A DNA stretch of 64,000 bases from Prauserella isguenensis. GTDB lineage: Bacteria > Actinomycetota > Actinomycetes > Mycobacteriales > Pseudonocardiaceae. Of this stretch, positions 32,484-41,823 are shown piece after piece. How positions within the stretch are numbered: the stretch's first letter is position 1; each line of letters opens with the position of its first letter. Position numbers and translations under genes: made by a program. The notes beneath the pieces were generated by a model. It made no database searches, had not been told where the DNA came from, and was given only the letters and a program-made list of their open reading frames with translations. The stretch spans positions 1 through 64,000 of the forward strand of contig NZ_JACHWU010000003.1 in NCBI RefSeq assembly GCF_014191605.1, in the 5' to 3' direction.

Positions 32484-33671
32484 ATGACGGGCGCATTGTC
32501 GGGAATCCGCGTCCTCGACGTGGCCACGCTGTTCGCCGGCCCCCTGGCCGCGACCACGCTCGCCGATTACGGGGCCGAGGTCATCAAGATCGAGCACCCC
32601 AACGGCGATCCGGTCCGCCACCACGGCGCCCAGCGCGACGGTGTCGGCCTGTGGTGGAAGCTGCTGGGGCGCAACAAGAAGGCCGTCACGCTCTACCTGG
32701 GCTCACCCGAGGGCCAGGAGATCTTCCGTGAGATGGTCGCCGACGCCGACGTGGTGATCGAGAACTTCCGCCCGGGCACGCTCGAACGGTGGGGCCTCGG
32801 CTACGACGAGCTCCGGAAGATCAACCCCGGGATCGTGCTCACCCGCGTCACCGGGTTCGGTCAGGTCGGGCCCTACGCCAAACGTCCCGGGTTCGGCACG
32901 CTGGCCGAGGCCATGAGCGGCTTCGCCGCCATCACCGGCGAACCGGACGGGCCGCCGACGCTGCCACCGTTCGGGCTCGCCGACGGCATCGCGGCGCTGG
33001 CGACGGCCTTCGCCGTCACGACCGCGCTCCGCGCCAGGGAACAGACCGGCGAGGGTCAGGTCGTCGACATGGCCATCATCGAACCGATCCTGACGCTGCT
33101 CGGGCCGCAGATCATCGCCTACGATCAGCTCGGCGTGCTGCAGGAGCGCACGGGCAACCGCTCCAGCAACAACGCGCCGCGCAACACTTACCGCACCCGG
33201 GACGGCAACTGGGTCGCCATCTCCACCAGCGCGCAGTCGATCGCCGAACGCGTCATGCGCCTCGTGGGCAGGCCCGAGTTCATCGACGAGCCCTGGTTCG
33301 CCAGCGGAGCCGAGCGAGCCCAGCACGCCGACGAGCTCGACGAGGCGGTCGGCTCGTGGATCGCCGCACGTGACCGCGACGAGGTCATCACGGCGTTCGA
33401 GGAGGCCGAGGCCGCGATCGCGCCGATCTACACGGCGGCCGACATCGTGGAGGACCCGCAGTTCCAGGCGCTCGGCACCATCGCCACGCTGTCCGACGAC
33501 GAGCTCGGACCGGTGCGCATGCAGAACGTGCTGTTCCGGATGTCGGAGACTCCCGGTTCGATCAACTGGACGGGCGCGCCGGTCGGCGCGCACACGGAGG
33601 AGGTCCTCGGCGAGTACGGGGTGACGCCGCAGCAGCTGGCCCGACTCCGCGAGCAGGGGGTCGTCCGGTGA
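32484..33671 (+). CDS. Type III (CaiB/BaiF) CoA-transferase
   Basis: A 395-residue family III CoA-transferase. It opens LSGIRVLDVATLFAGPLAATTLADYGAEVIKIE, the standard first 35 residues of the family, and has VIENFRPGTLERWGLGY (about 92-108). The catalytic Asp is in FGLADGIAALATA (about residue 169), and the RTRDGNWVAIS segment is near 235. It transfers CoA between carboxylic acids and so activates an acid for further breakdown. First of four rightward genes, ending with a GTGA overlap to the lyase gene. In itaconate and citramalate pathways a CoA-transferase of this type feeds a CitE-like lyase, the same order as here. Donor and acceptor acids are not known. Confidence 0.92.
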   Translation: MTGALSGIRVLDVATLFAGPLAATTLADYGAEVIKIEHPNGDPVRHHGAQRDGVGLWWKLLGRNKKAVTLYLGSPEGQEIFREMVADADVVIENFRPGTLERWGLGYDELRKINPGIVLTRVTGFGQVGPYAKRPGFGTLAEAMSGFAAITGEPDGPPTLPPFGLADGIAALATAFAVTTALRAREQTGEGQVVDMAIIEPILTLLGPQIIAYDQLGVLQERTGNRSSNNAPRNTYRTRDGNWVAISTSAQSIAERVMRLVGRPEFIDEPWFASGAERAQHADELDEAVGSWIAARDRDEVITAFEEAEAAIAPIYTAADIVEDPQFQALGTIATLSDDELGPVRMQNVLFRMSETPGSINWTGAPVGAHTEEVLGEYGVTPQQLARLREQGVVR

Positions 33672-34507
33672 GCGCACCGGTGCGGACGTGGCTCTACGTT
33701 CCCGCCGACCGCCCCGACCGGATCGCCAAGGCACTCGGCTCCGACGCCGACGCCGTGATCCTCGACCTCGAGGACGCCGTAGCACCGGAGGACAAGGAGC
33801 GGGCGCGACGTAACGTCGTCGCGACGCTGGCCGACGGCCACCGTGTCCACGTGCGCGTCAACGAACCCGGCACTCCACACGGGACGGCCGATGTGGACGC
33901 GCTTGCGGCGTCCTCCCACACTCCCGCCGGGGTCCGCGTGCCGAAGTGCGTGGACCCGGTGCGGCTGGGCCACACGGCCGACCGACTCGGCGTGCCCGTG
34001 TACCCGATCCTCGAGTCGGCGCTCGGGGTGGAACACGCCTACGCCCTCGCCACGGCGCATCCCCTGGTGTCCGGCATCTCCCTCGGCGAGGCCGACCTCG
34101 CCGCGGATCTGCGCGTCAGCGACCGCGGCGCGCTCGCGTGGCCGAGGTCCCGGGTGGTCGTCGCGGCCCGCGCGGCGGGACTGCCCAGCCCCGCGCAGAG
34201 CGTGTGGACGGCGGTGCGCGATCTGGAGGGTCTGCACGCCGACACCGACGAGGGACGACGGGCCGGCTTCTTCGGCAGGTCGGTCATCCATCCGGCACAG
34301 ATTCCCGTGGTGCACGAAGCATGCCGCCCCGACGCCGACGACGTGGCGTGGGCGCGGTCGCTCGTGGACACCGTGCGTGATTCCGGCGAGGCGGCGTGGA
34401 TCGACTCCGCGGGCCGCTTCGTCGACAAAGCGGTCGTCGAGCGCGCGCTGTGGCTGCTCGCGATCGCCGACGAGGACCCGAACGTCAAGGAAGGCCAGAC
34501 GTCATGA
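33668..34507 (+). CDS. HpcH/HpaI-CitE family CoA-ester lyase
   Basis: A 279-residue lyase of the CitE-like group that cleaves citramalyl-, malyl- or beta-methylmalyl-CoA type thioesters. Metal and substrate residues are recognisable in LDLEDAVAPEDK (about 32-43), HVRVNEP with the catalytic Arg, PILESALGVEHA (Glu about 118), ISLGEADLAADL (Asp/Glu metal ligands) and GRSVIHPAQIP near residue 203. It starts with a GTG overlapping the CoA-transferase stop and ends overlapping the cyclase-like gene. The context suggests it splits the CoA ester formed by the upstream transferase, giving acetyl-CoA or a similar two- to three-carbon product. No hydratase of the MaoC or crotonase type is present nearby, so a hydration step would have to come from an MmgE/PrpD protein or from elsewhere. 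Confidence 0.9.
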   Translation: MSAPVRTWLYVPADRPDRIAKALGSDADAVILDLEDAVAPEDKERARRNVVATLADGHRVHVRVNEPGTPHGTADVDALAASSHTPAGVRVPKCVDPVRLGHTADRLGVPVYPILESALGVEHAYALATAHPLVSGISLGEADLAADLRVSDRGALAWPRSRVVVAARAAGLPSPAQSVWTAVRDLEGLHADTDEGRRAGFFGRSVIHPAQIPVVHEACRPDADDVAWARSLVDTVRDSGEAAWIDSAGRFVDKAVVERALWLLAIADEDPNVKEGQTS

Positions 34508-35325
34508 CACGTTCCCAGGACCCGCTGCTCGCCGCCGTTTCCGGCGGGGTCCGGCTCTACGAGCTCGGGCAGCCCTTCTTCACCGGTATGCCGTGTTCGC
34601 CGAACCACCCCGGATTCCGGATGACGCTCATCCGCAGGCACGGTGACATGGAGCGTCCGGACGGCGGTTCGGCCGCCAACGAGATCATCGTCACCGGCGG
34701 CCACGTCGGCACCCACATCGACGCGCTCTCGCACGTCAGCCACTGCGGTGAGCTCCACGGCGGGGTCGACGCGGCCGAGGCGCAGCAGGGCGGCACGTTC
34801 AGCACACACGGCGCGGAGAACCTGCCGGGGCTGCTGCGGCGCGCCGTGCTGCTCGACGTCGCGGCCGTCCACGGCGTCGACACGCTGCCCGCCGGGTACG
34901 GCGTCACGGCCGACGACCTCGCCGCGGCCGCCGAGCTGGCGGGTGCCGAACCGGGACAGGGCGACGTCGCACTCGTACGCACCGGCTGGGCGCGCAACTT
35001 CGAGGACTCGGCCACGTACATGGGCAAGACGACGGGCGTGCCGGGGCCGACCGTCGAGGCCGGACGGTGGCTCGCCGACCGCGGCATCGTCGCGACCGGC
35101 GCCGACACCACGGCCTACGAGCAGATCCCCGCGGGAGCGGGACACGCCGTGCTTCCGGTGCACCGGGTACTGCTGGTCGAGTCCGGCATCTTCATCATGG
35201 AACACCTCGATCTCGAGAAGGTCGCCGAGGCGGGCGTCCGCGAGTTCACCTTCCTGCTCGCTCCCCTGCGTATCACCGGCGGCACCGGTTCGCCGATCCG
35301 TCCGCTCGCGGCGGTGAGCGCATGA
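34504..35325 (+). CDS. Cyclase family metal-dependent hydrolase (kynurenine formamidase-like)
   Basis: A 273-residue protein of the cyclase family (PF04199), which includes kynurenine formamidase and isatin hydrolase. The metal-binding motif HVGTHIDALSH (about residues 74-84) is intact, and TGADTTAYEQIP plus PVHRVLLVESGIFIMEHLDL form the second half of the active site region. Members hydrolyse amides or cyclic amides and lactones with Mn or Zn. ATG 34504 overlaps the lyase stop; the frame extending upstream to 34396 is inside that gene. Paired with the amidohydrolase of the leftward operon, it gives the cluster two ring- or amide-opening enzymes. Substrate unknown. Confidence 0.88.
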   Translation: MTRSQDPLLAAVSGGVRLYELGQPFFTGMPCSPNHPGFRMTLIRRHGDMERPDGGSAANEIIVTGGHVGTHIDALSHVSHCGELHGGVDAAEAQQGGTFSTHGAENLPGLLRRAVLLDVAAVHGVDTLPAGYGVTADDLAAAAELAGAEPGQGDVALVRTGWARNFEDSATYMGKTTGVPGPTVEAGRWLADRGIVATGADTTAYEQIPAGAGHAVLPVHRVLLVESGIFIMEHLDLEKVAEAGVREFTFLLAPLRITGGTGSPIRPLAAVSA

Positions 35326-36725
35326 CGACGCTGGTCCAACACCTCGCGCGGCTGGCCGCGACCACGCGCGACGAGGGGCTCGCGCCCGATCTGCGCGACG
35401 ACGTCGCACGCCGGGTTCTCGACGTGCTCGGCAACAGCCTCGCCGCGACCGCCGAACCACCCGCCGAAGCGGTCGGCAGGCTCGTCCGGGAATGGGGCGG
35501 CGAGGGCCGGTCGACCGCCATCGGCGCACAGGCGATGCCGGAACCGAGCGCCGCGCTGCTGAACGGCACGCTCGCCCACTCGCTCGACTTCGACGACACG
35601 CATCTGCCGTCGGTGCTCCACCCGTCGGCGTCCGTGGTGCCCGCGGCGATGGCGGTGGCCGAGTCCCGGGAAGCGAGCGGCGCGCAGCTGCTCGACGCGA
35701 TCGGCGTGGGCATCGAGGTCGCCGTGCGGCTCGGGATGGCAGGCTACGACTCCGACCTCGGCAATTCGGTGTTCTTCGAGAACGGCCTGCACGCCACCGC
35801 GATCTGCGGCGCGGTCGGCGGCGCGGTGTCGGCGGCGATGCTGTCCGGTGTGGACACCGACGGCATCGCCGACACCGTGGGCATCGCGGCGAGCATGGGG
35901 TCCGGCCTGCTCGAGGCGAACCGCACCGGCGGCACGGTCAAGCGAATCCACTGCGGCTGGGCCGCGCACGCTGCCGTCACGGCCGCCGGACTCGCGCGCA
36001 CCGGCATCACCGGTCCGCCGACGGTGCTGGAAGGCCGGTTCGGCATGTTGCAGGCGTTCTGCGGCGACCGGGTCGACCCCGCCGCCATCACGGCCGGGCT
36101 CGGCGAGCGGTGGGAGCTGCCGGGGATCTTCTTCAAGCCCTACCCGTGCAACCACTTCACCCACGCCGGCATCGACGCGGCGCTCCGGCTGCGGGCCCGC
36201 GGGATCGATCCCTCGGCGATCGAGAGCATCGAGCTCGGCGCTCCCACAGCCGTGTTGCGGACCATCGGCCAGCCTCCCGAGGAAAAGGCCATCCCCAAGT
36301 CGGGGTACCACGCGGCGTTCTCCGGCCCGTACACCGTGGCGGCGGCCCTGCTCGGCGGTGGCGGGCTGGGCGTGTTCCACGAGGACTTCACCGACGCGGC
36401 GGCCGCCGATCCGGACCGACTGGCCCTCGCCGCCAAGGTGACGTGCGTTCCCGACGCGGAATGCGACCGGATCTTCCCGCACCAGTTCCCCGCGGTGCTG
36501 CGCGTCCGGCTGGCCGACGGCACGGCCTTCACCGAGCGCGTCGACGCCAACCGGGGTGGCCACGGCAACCCGCTGTCGGCCGGCGAGCTCGCGACCAAGT
36601 TCCGGCTCAATGCCGCGCGTGCCGTGACCGCCGAGCGCGCCGAGCGGATCACCGAGCTCACCTACGACCTGGCCGGCCTGCGCGAGGTCACCACGTTGAC
36701 CCGGGAGCTCGTCGGCGACGCCTGA
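35322..36725 (+). CDS. MmgE/PrpD family protein (copy 2)
   Basis: A 467-residue MmgE/PrpD protein. Characteristic stretches are LLNGTLAHSLDFDDTHLPSVLHPSASVVPAAMAVAE (about 83-118), VKRIHCGWAAHAAVTAAGLA (about 206-225) and the FKPYPCNHFTHAGIDAALRL segment (about 269-288). These are closer to the classical PrpD/IDS-epimerase-like consensus than copy 1, which has LELDEGNKYAKGHP instead. It ends the rightward operon and is followed by a perfect palindrome terminator. Family reactions are dehydration of 2-methylcitrate and decarboxylation of cis-aconitate; either could feed the CoA-transferase and CitE-like lyase two genes upstream. Function inferred from family and neighbours only. Confidence 0.9.
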   Translation: MTTLVQHLARLAATTRDEGLAPDLRDDVARRVLDVLGNSLAATAEPPAEAVGRLVREWGGEGRSTAIGAQAMPEPSAALLNGTLAHSLDFDDTHLPSVLHPSASVVPAAMAVAESREASGAQLLDAIGVGIEVAVRLGMAGYDSDLGNSVFFENGLHATAICGAVGGAVSAAMLSGVDTDGIADTVGIAASMGSGLLEANRTGGTVKRIHCGWAAHAAVTAAGLARTGITGPPTVLEGRFGMLQAFCGDRVDPAAITAGLGERWELPGIFFKPYPCNHFTHAGIDAALRLRARGIDPSAIESIELGAPTAVLRTIGQPPEEKAIPKSGYHAAFSGPYTVAAALLGGGGLGVFHEDFTDAAAADPDRLALAAKVTCVPDAECDRIFPHQFPAVLRVRLADGTAFTERVDANRGGHGNPLSAGELATKFRLNAARAVTAERAERITELTYDLAGLREVTTLTRELVGDA

Positions 36726-36737
36726 CCCCGCCGGTCC

Positions 36738-36769
36738 GCCCGTCCGTTCCCGGCCGGGAACGGACGGGC
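36738..36769. terminator. Terminator, perfect 32-base palindrome
   Basis: GCCCGTCCGTTCCCGG is followed directly by its reverse complement CCGGGAACGGACGGGC, 12 bases after the stop of the rightward operon. Confidence 0.85.
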
Positions 36770-36889
36770 AGCCACACCCCGGGAACCACTCGCCACCCAC
36801 CCGTCCGGATGTCACACGTAAAGGCGACTCCACGGGCCTCGGGAACTGCGCCCCACTAGATTCGGCGCCACTCGCAGGCCTCGAGGTCC

Positions 36890-36959
36890 GTGTTGCGGTT
36901 CCCGGGGTCCGTGTTGCGTTGTCCAGGGGCCGTGTTGCGGTTCCCGGGGGCCGTGTTGC
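36890..36959 (+). repeat. 21-bp periodic intergenic repeat array (GTGTTGC family)
   Basis: GTGTTGC recurs at 36890, 36911, 36932 and 36953, an exact 21-base period, with GTTCCCGGGG-type sequence between copies; a fifth copy (GGGGCCCGTGTTGC) stands alone at 37019-37032. This is the reverse complement of the array at 16940-17044. The 343-base gap 36726-37068 holds this array and the terminator and no other gene I can support. Reading frames through it have no ribosome binding site and simply translate the repeat. Confidence 0.8.
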
Positions 36960-37068
36960 GCCCGCCCGTTGCCCGGTCTCCGTCTCGCATCGGCGCGCTG
37001 TCGTGCGGCTGCACTTCCGGGGCCCGTGTTGCAGAAGCCCGTTCCCCGACCGCGTCCCGGGAGTCACC

Positions 37069-37611
37069 GTGCGCCGATGCGGCATCGCCCTCAGCGCCCT
37101 CACCGTCCTGCTCGCACCCGTGGCGGGCTGCGCCGCCACCGGATCCACGGAACCCTCCGCCGGTCGGGCCGCTCCGATCACCGTCGACGCGGCTCCCGTC
37201 GACACCGAACCGCCCGCCGACACCGAACCGGCCGGCGTCCCGTTACGGAACGGCACACCACACGCCCCGTTCCCCCTCGCTGACTCGGCCGACTACCTGG
37301 CGACGTTGACGAACGCGGGCGTCCGGCCGCGGACCTGGACCGCGGCGGAACAGGCCGCGGCACGCACAGCAGGCACGGCAGGTCAGGGGACCCGCGGCTG
37401 GAGCCCGGAGACGTGGGTCGACCTCGGACTGGCGGCCTGCGACCGGCTGTACGACGCCGACGGCGACGTCGCCGCGGTGATCCGGGCGGTCCGCGGGTCC
37501 CTGCCCACCGCCGGCGGCTACGGGTGGGCGGACATGACCGCGGCCGAACGGTCCACCCTGATCGTCACGACCGCGGCCGAAGAACTGTGCCCCGACGCCG
37601 CGGCACAGTGA
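37069..37611 (+). CDS. Small exported lipoprotein, DUF732-like
   Basis: A 180-residue protein with an N-terminal signal sequence (VRRCGIALSALTVLLAPVAGCAA) ending in a lipobox-like VAGC, so it is probably a lipoprotein. A Pro/Thr/Glu linker covers about residues 25-65. The C-terminal domain (about 70-180: FPLADSADYLATLTNAGV to TTAAEELCP) has a helical pattern and two Cys residues (GLAACDRLYD and EELCPDAA). It resembles small DUF732-type secreted domains of actinobacteria, which have a conserved pair of cysteines. The GTG at 37069 follows GGGAG; upstream frame from 36919 runs through the repeat array and is rejected. Function unknown. Confidence 0.72.
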   Translation: MRRCGIALSALTVLLAPVAGCAATGSTEPSAGRAAPITVDAAPVDTEPPADTEPAGVPLRNGTPHAPFPLADSADYLATLTNAGVRPRTWTAAEQAAARTAGTAGQGTRGWSPETWVDLGLAACDRLYDADGDVAAVIRAVRGSLPTAGGYGWADMTAAERSTLIVTTAAEELCPDAAAQ

Positions 37612-37624
37612 CCGCCGCGCCGTC

Positions 37625-37647
37625 ACCCGCGGGAGAGTCCCGCGGGT
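37625..37647. terminator. Convergent terminator hairpin
   Basis: ACCCGCGGGA pairs with TCCCGCGGGT over a GAG loop. It ends on the first base of the ribonuclease stop codon, between two convergent genes. Confidence 0.7.
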
Positions 37648-38378
37648 CAGGCGTCGACATCCACCGCCTGGAACGTCGAGTAGTGGTCCGGCGTGTAGAC
37701 GATCTCGCCGCCCTCTCCGGAGATCACCCGATCCTGGGCGCCGACCTCGAACAACCGGTAGTAACCGGCCTCGCAGTCCGGAAGGACACCCTCGCGGTTC
37801 TCGTAGGTCGTGCCCGTGGCACCGCCCTTGGCGTCGGCGACGACAGCCTGCGCGTCCTGCGACAGCGACGACAGTGCGACCGTGTCCAAGGCGGACGTGT
37901 CACCGCATTCGGGTTCCTGGGGCGGCGGCGTCCCGCCGTCGCCGGTGTCGATGAGGACGAAGCTCGCGTAGTGGTCGTCGGTGTAGAAGTACTCGCCATC
38001 GCTGCCCGCGACGATGCGCCGGGCGCCGCGGTGGTCGAGACCGGGCGTCTCGACGGTGTACTCGCGGTAGTAGCCCTCGTCGCAATCGGGCAGCAGGCCC
38101 TCGCGGTTCTGGAAGACCGTGTCGTCCTCCGGGTACGGGTACGGCCCGTCGCTCCGGATCAGCTCGTAGGTGTCGGTGGCCTCCGGCGGCAGGCTCCCGA
38201 GCGGGGTCGTCTCGAACCCGGAGGTGTCGCCGCATGCCGCCTGCGCCGCGACGGGGGCAGCCTGCTCGGCGCCCACGGCCGGAGCCGCCGAGCCGAGCCC
38301 GCCCACGAGCGCCAGGAGCAGACCGAGAAGCATCGTCACGAGTCGTGACCGGTGTAAGCGCGATCGGTGAGTGCCCAT
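37647..38378 (-). CDS. Secreted tandem RNase Sa/T1-family ribonuclease with degenerate second domain
   Basis: A 243-residue exported protein. A signal peptide (about 1-37) is followed by a complete guanyl-specific ribonuclease domain of the RNase Sa (N1/T1) type, residues 49-145. Its LPPEATDTYELIRSDGPYP, VFQNREGLLP and DDHYASF track RNase Sa almost residue for residue. The expected catalytic residues Glu106, Arg117, Arg121 and His136 are all there. After a short Gly/Pro linker a second copy follows (158-243) with TYENREGVLP and DHYSTF, but Leu209 stands where the general-base Glu belongs and the first Arg is missing; only Arg217 and His232 remain. RNase Sa is normally a single domain of about 96 residues. 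No barstar-like inhibitor gene is adjacent. Confidence 0.9.
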   Translation of the reverse strand: MGTHRSRLHRSRLVTMLLGLLLALVGGLGSAAPAVGAEQAAPVAAQAACGDTSGFETTPLGSLPPEATDTYELIRSDGPYPYPEDDTVFQNREGLLPDCDEGYYREYTVETPGLDHRGARRIVAGSDGEYFYTDDHYASFVLIDTGDGGTPPPQEPECGDTSALDTVALSSLSQDAQAVVADAKGGATGTTYENREGVLPDCEAGYYRLFEVGAQDRVISGEGGEIVYTPDHYSTFQAVDVDA

Positions 38379-38550
38379 GAGCGGACGGTAGCCCGCCGGT
38401 ATGACGTCCGCCTAGCCGAAAAATGAACGATTAACCGAATGATCGCAGACGTCGTCAGGGGTTGACCATCGGAGGCCACCCTCACACACCCGACATTCCG
38501 CCGGACCGCCGCCGCCCGGACGCACGCCGCTCCGATCGGCCGACCGCCGG

Positions 38551-40866
<2,316 letters not shown>

Positions 40867-40926
40867 CGGCACCGGCCCGGGTGGCGCCGCCGCAGACGCC
40901 GCCCGGGCCACCCGAGCGCAGGGCCG

Positions 40927-41751
40927 TCAGCCGGCCGCGCGCCCATGCTGTACGGCGGTCACCCCGCCGTCGACAAGCAGGTCCGTGCCGGAGATGAAGC
41001 CGGCCGACGACCCCGTCAGGAACGCGACGGCCTCTGCGACGTCGGCCGCGGTTCCGACACGTTTGGCATTGGACGCCGCGACCGCGTCACGCATCCTCCC
41101 ACCGTGCTCGCTGCCGAGTTCGGACTTCCCCATCGGCGTGGCGATGACGCCGGGGCTGACCGAGTTGATGCGGGCGCCGCGCAGGCCCCACACCTCGCTG
41201 GCCGCCTGCACCTGCATGAGGTTGACGCGTTTGGCGAACGCGTACGCGACCCCCGGCCCCGCGAAGTTGCCCTCCGCCAACAACGGCGAGTCCGCGAGGT
41301 CGGCGGCGGGCGTCGTGGCCAGCCCGCGCACGTCCGCGGTGGGCGACCCCGGGGCGGAATGCCCCGCCATGCTGGCGATCACGATTCCCGAACCGCCCGG
41401 TGCGATCACCGCACCGAACGCGTCGAGCACGTACGCCACTCCCAGCAGGTCGACGTCGAGAATCGCGCGGACCGGCGCCTGCACGGGAGACAGTCCCGCG
41501 GTGTGCACGACGGTCCGGACGTCGCCGAGCGCCGCGGCCCGTTCGGCCAGCGCACCGACCGATGCCTGTGACGACACGTCGACCTCCACAGGCGTCGCGT
41601 CGTAGCCCTCGTCGAGAAGCCGATCGGTCGCCGATTCCGCCGCGGCCGCGTCGACGTCGGCCAGCAGGACGCGGCTGCCCGATCCGAGCCGCCGTGCCAC
41701 GGCGATCCCCATACCACCGACGCCGATCACGACGAGCACGTCGTCCGACAT
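40927..41751 (-). CDS. SDR family oxidoreductase
   Basis: A 274-residue short-chain dehydrogenase. The nucleotide-binding segment is VVIGVGGMGIAVARRLG, a GxGGMG variant of the usual TGxxxGxG seen in some 3-oxoacyl reductase and hydroxysteroid dehydrogenase relatives. The catalytic Ser lies in VIASMAGHS and YAFAKRVN supplies the Tyr-Lys pair; a roughly 30-residue insertion between them (VRGLATTPAADLADSPLL) is longer than usual. ATG 41751 is the first in-frame start after the operator region. It diverges from the SDR at 41824, with a GTAAAC palindrome between the two, so both are probably controlled by the TetR protein at 42853. Substrate unknown. Confidence 0.87.
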   Translation of the reverse strand: MSDDVLVVIGVGGMGIAVARRLGSGSRVLLADVDAAAAESATDRLLDEGYDATPVEVDVSSQASVGALAERAAALGDVRTVVHTAGLSPVQAPVRAILDVDLLGVAYVLDAFGAVIAPGGSGIVIASMAGHSAPGSPTADVRGLATTPAADLADSPLLAEGNFAGPGVAYAFAKRVNLMQVQAASEVWGLRGARINSVSPGVIATPMGKSELGSEHGGRMRDAVAASNAKRVGTAADVAEAVAFLTGSSAGFISGTDLLVDGGVTAVQHGRAAG

Positions 41752-41774
41752 GGTTCCCACCTCCCATTCCGTGG

Positions 41775-41789
41775 GTAAACTTAGTTTAC
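41775..41789. promoter_or_regulatory. TetR-type operator between two SDR genes
   Basis: GTAAAC and GTTTAC are perfect arms around TTA, unusually AT-rich for this genome. It is 23 bases from the leftward SDR start and 34 bases from the rightward one, so one bound protein could block both promoters. The TetR at 42853-43401 is the nearest candidate. Confidence 0.65.
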
Positions 41790-41823
41790 ATTCGATCGTC
41801 CGTCGACCCGCCCGGAGGCAGCC

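Noticed and set aside
40867-40926. Terminator after dgdA
   Set aside because: CGGGTGGC and GCCACCCG can pair, but the intervening 22 bases fold poorly, so I could not support a proper hairpin.
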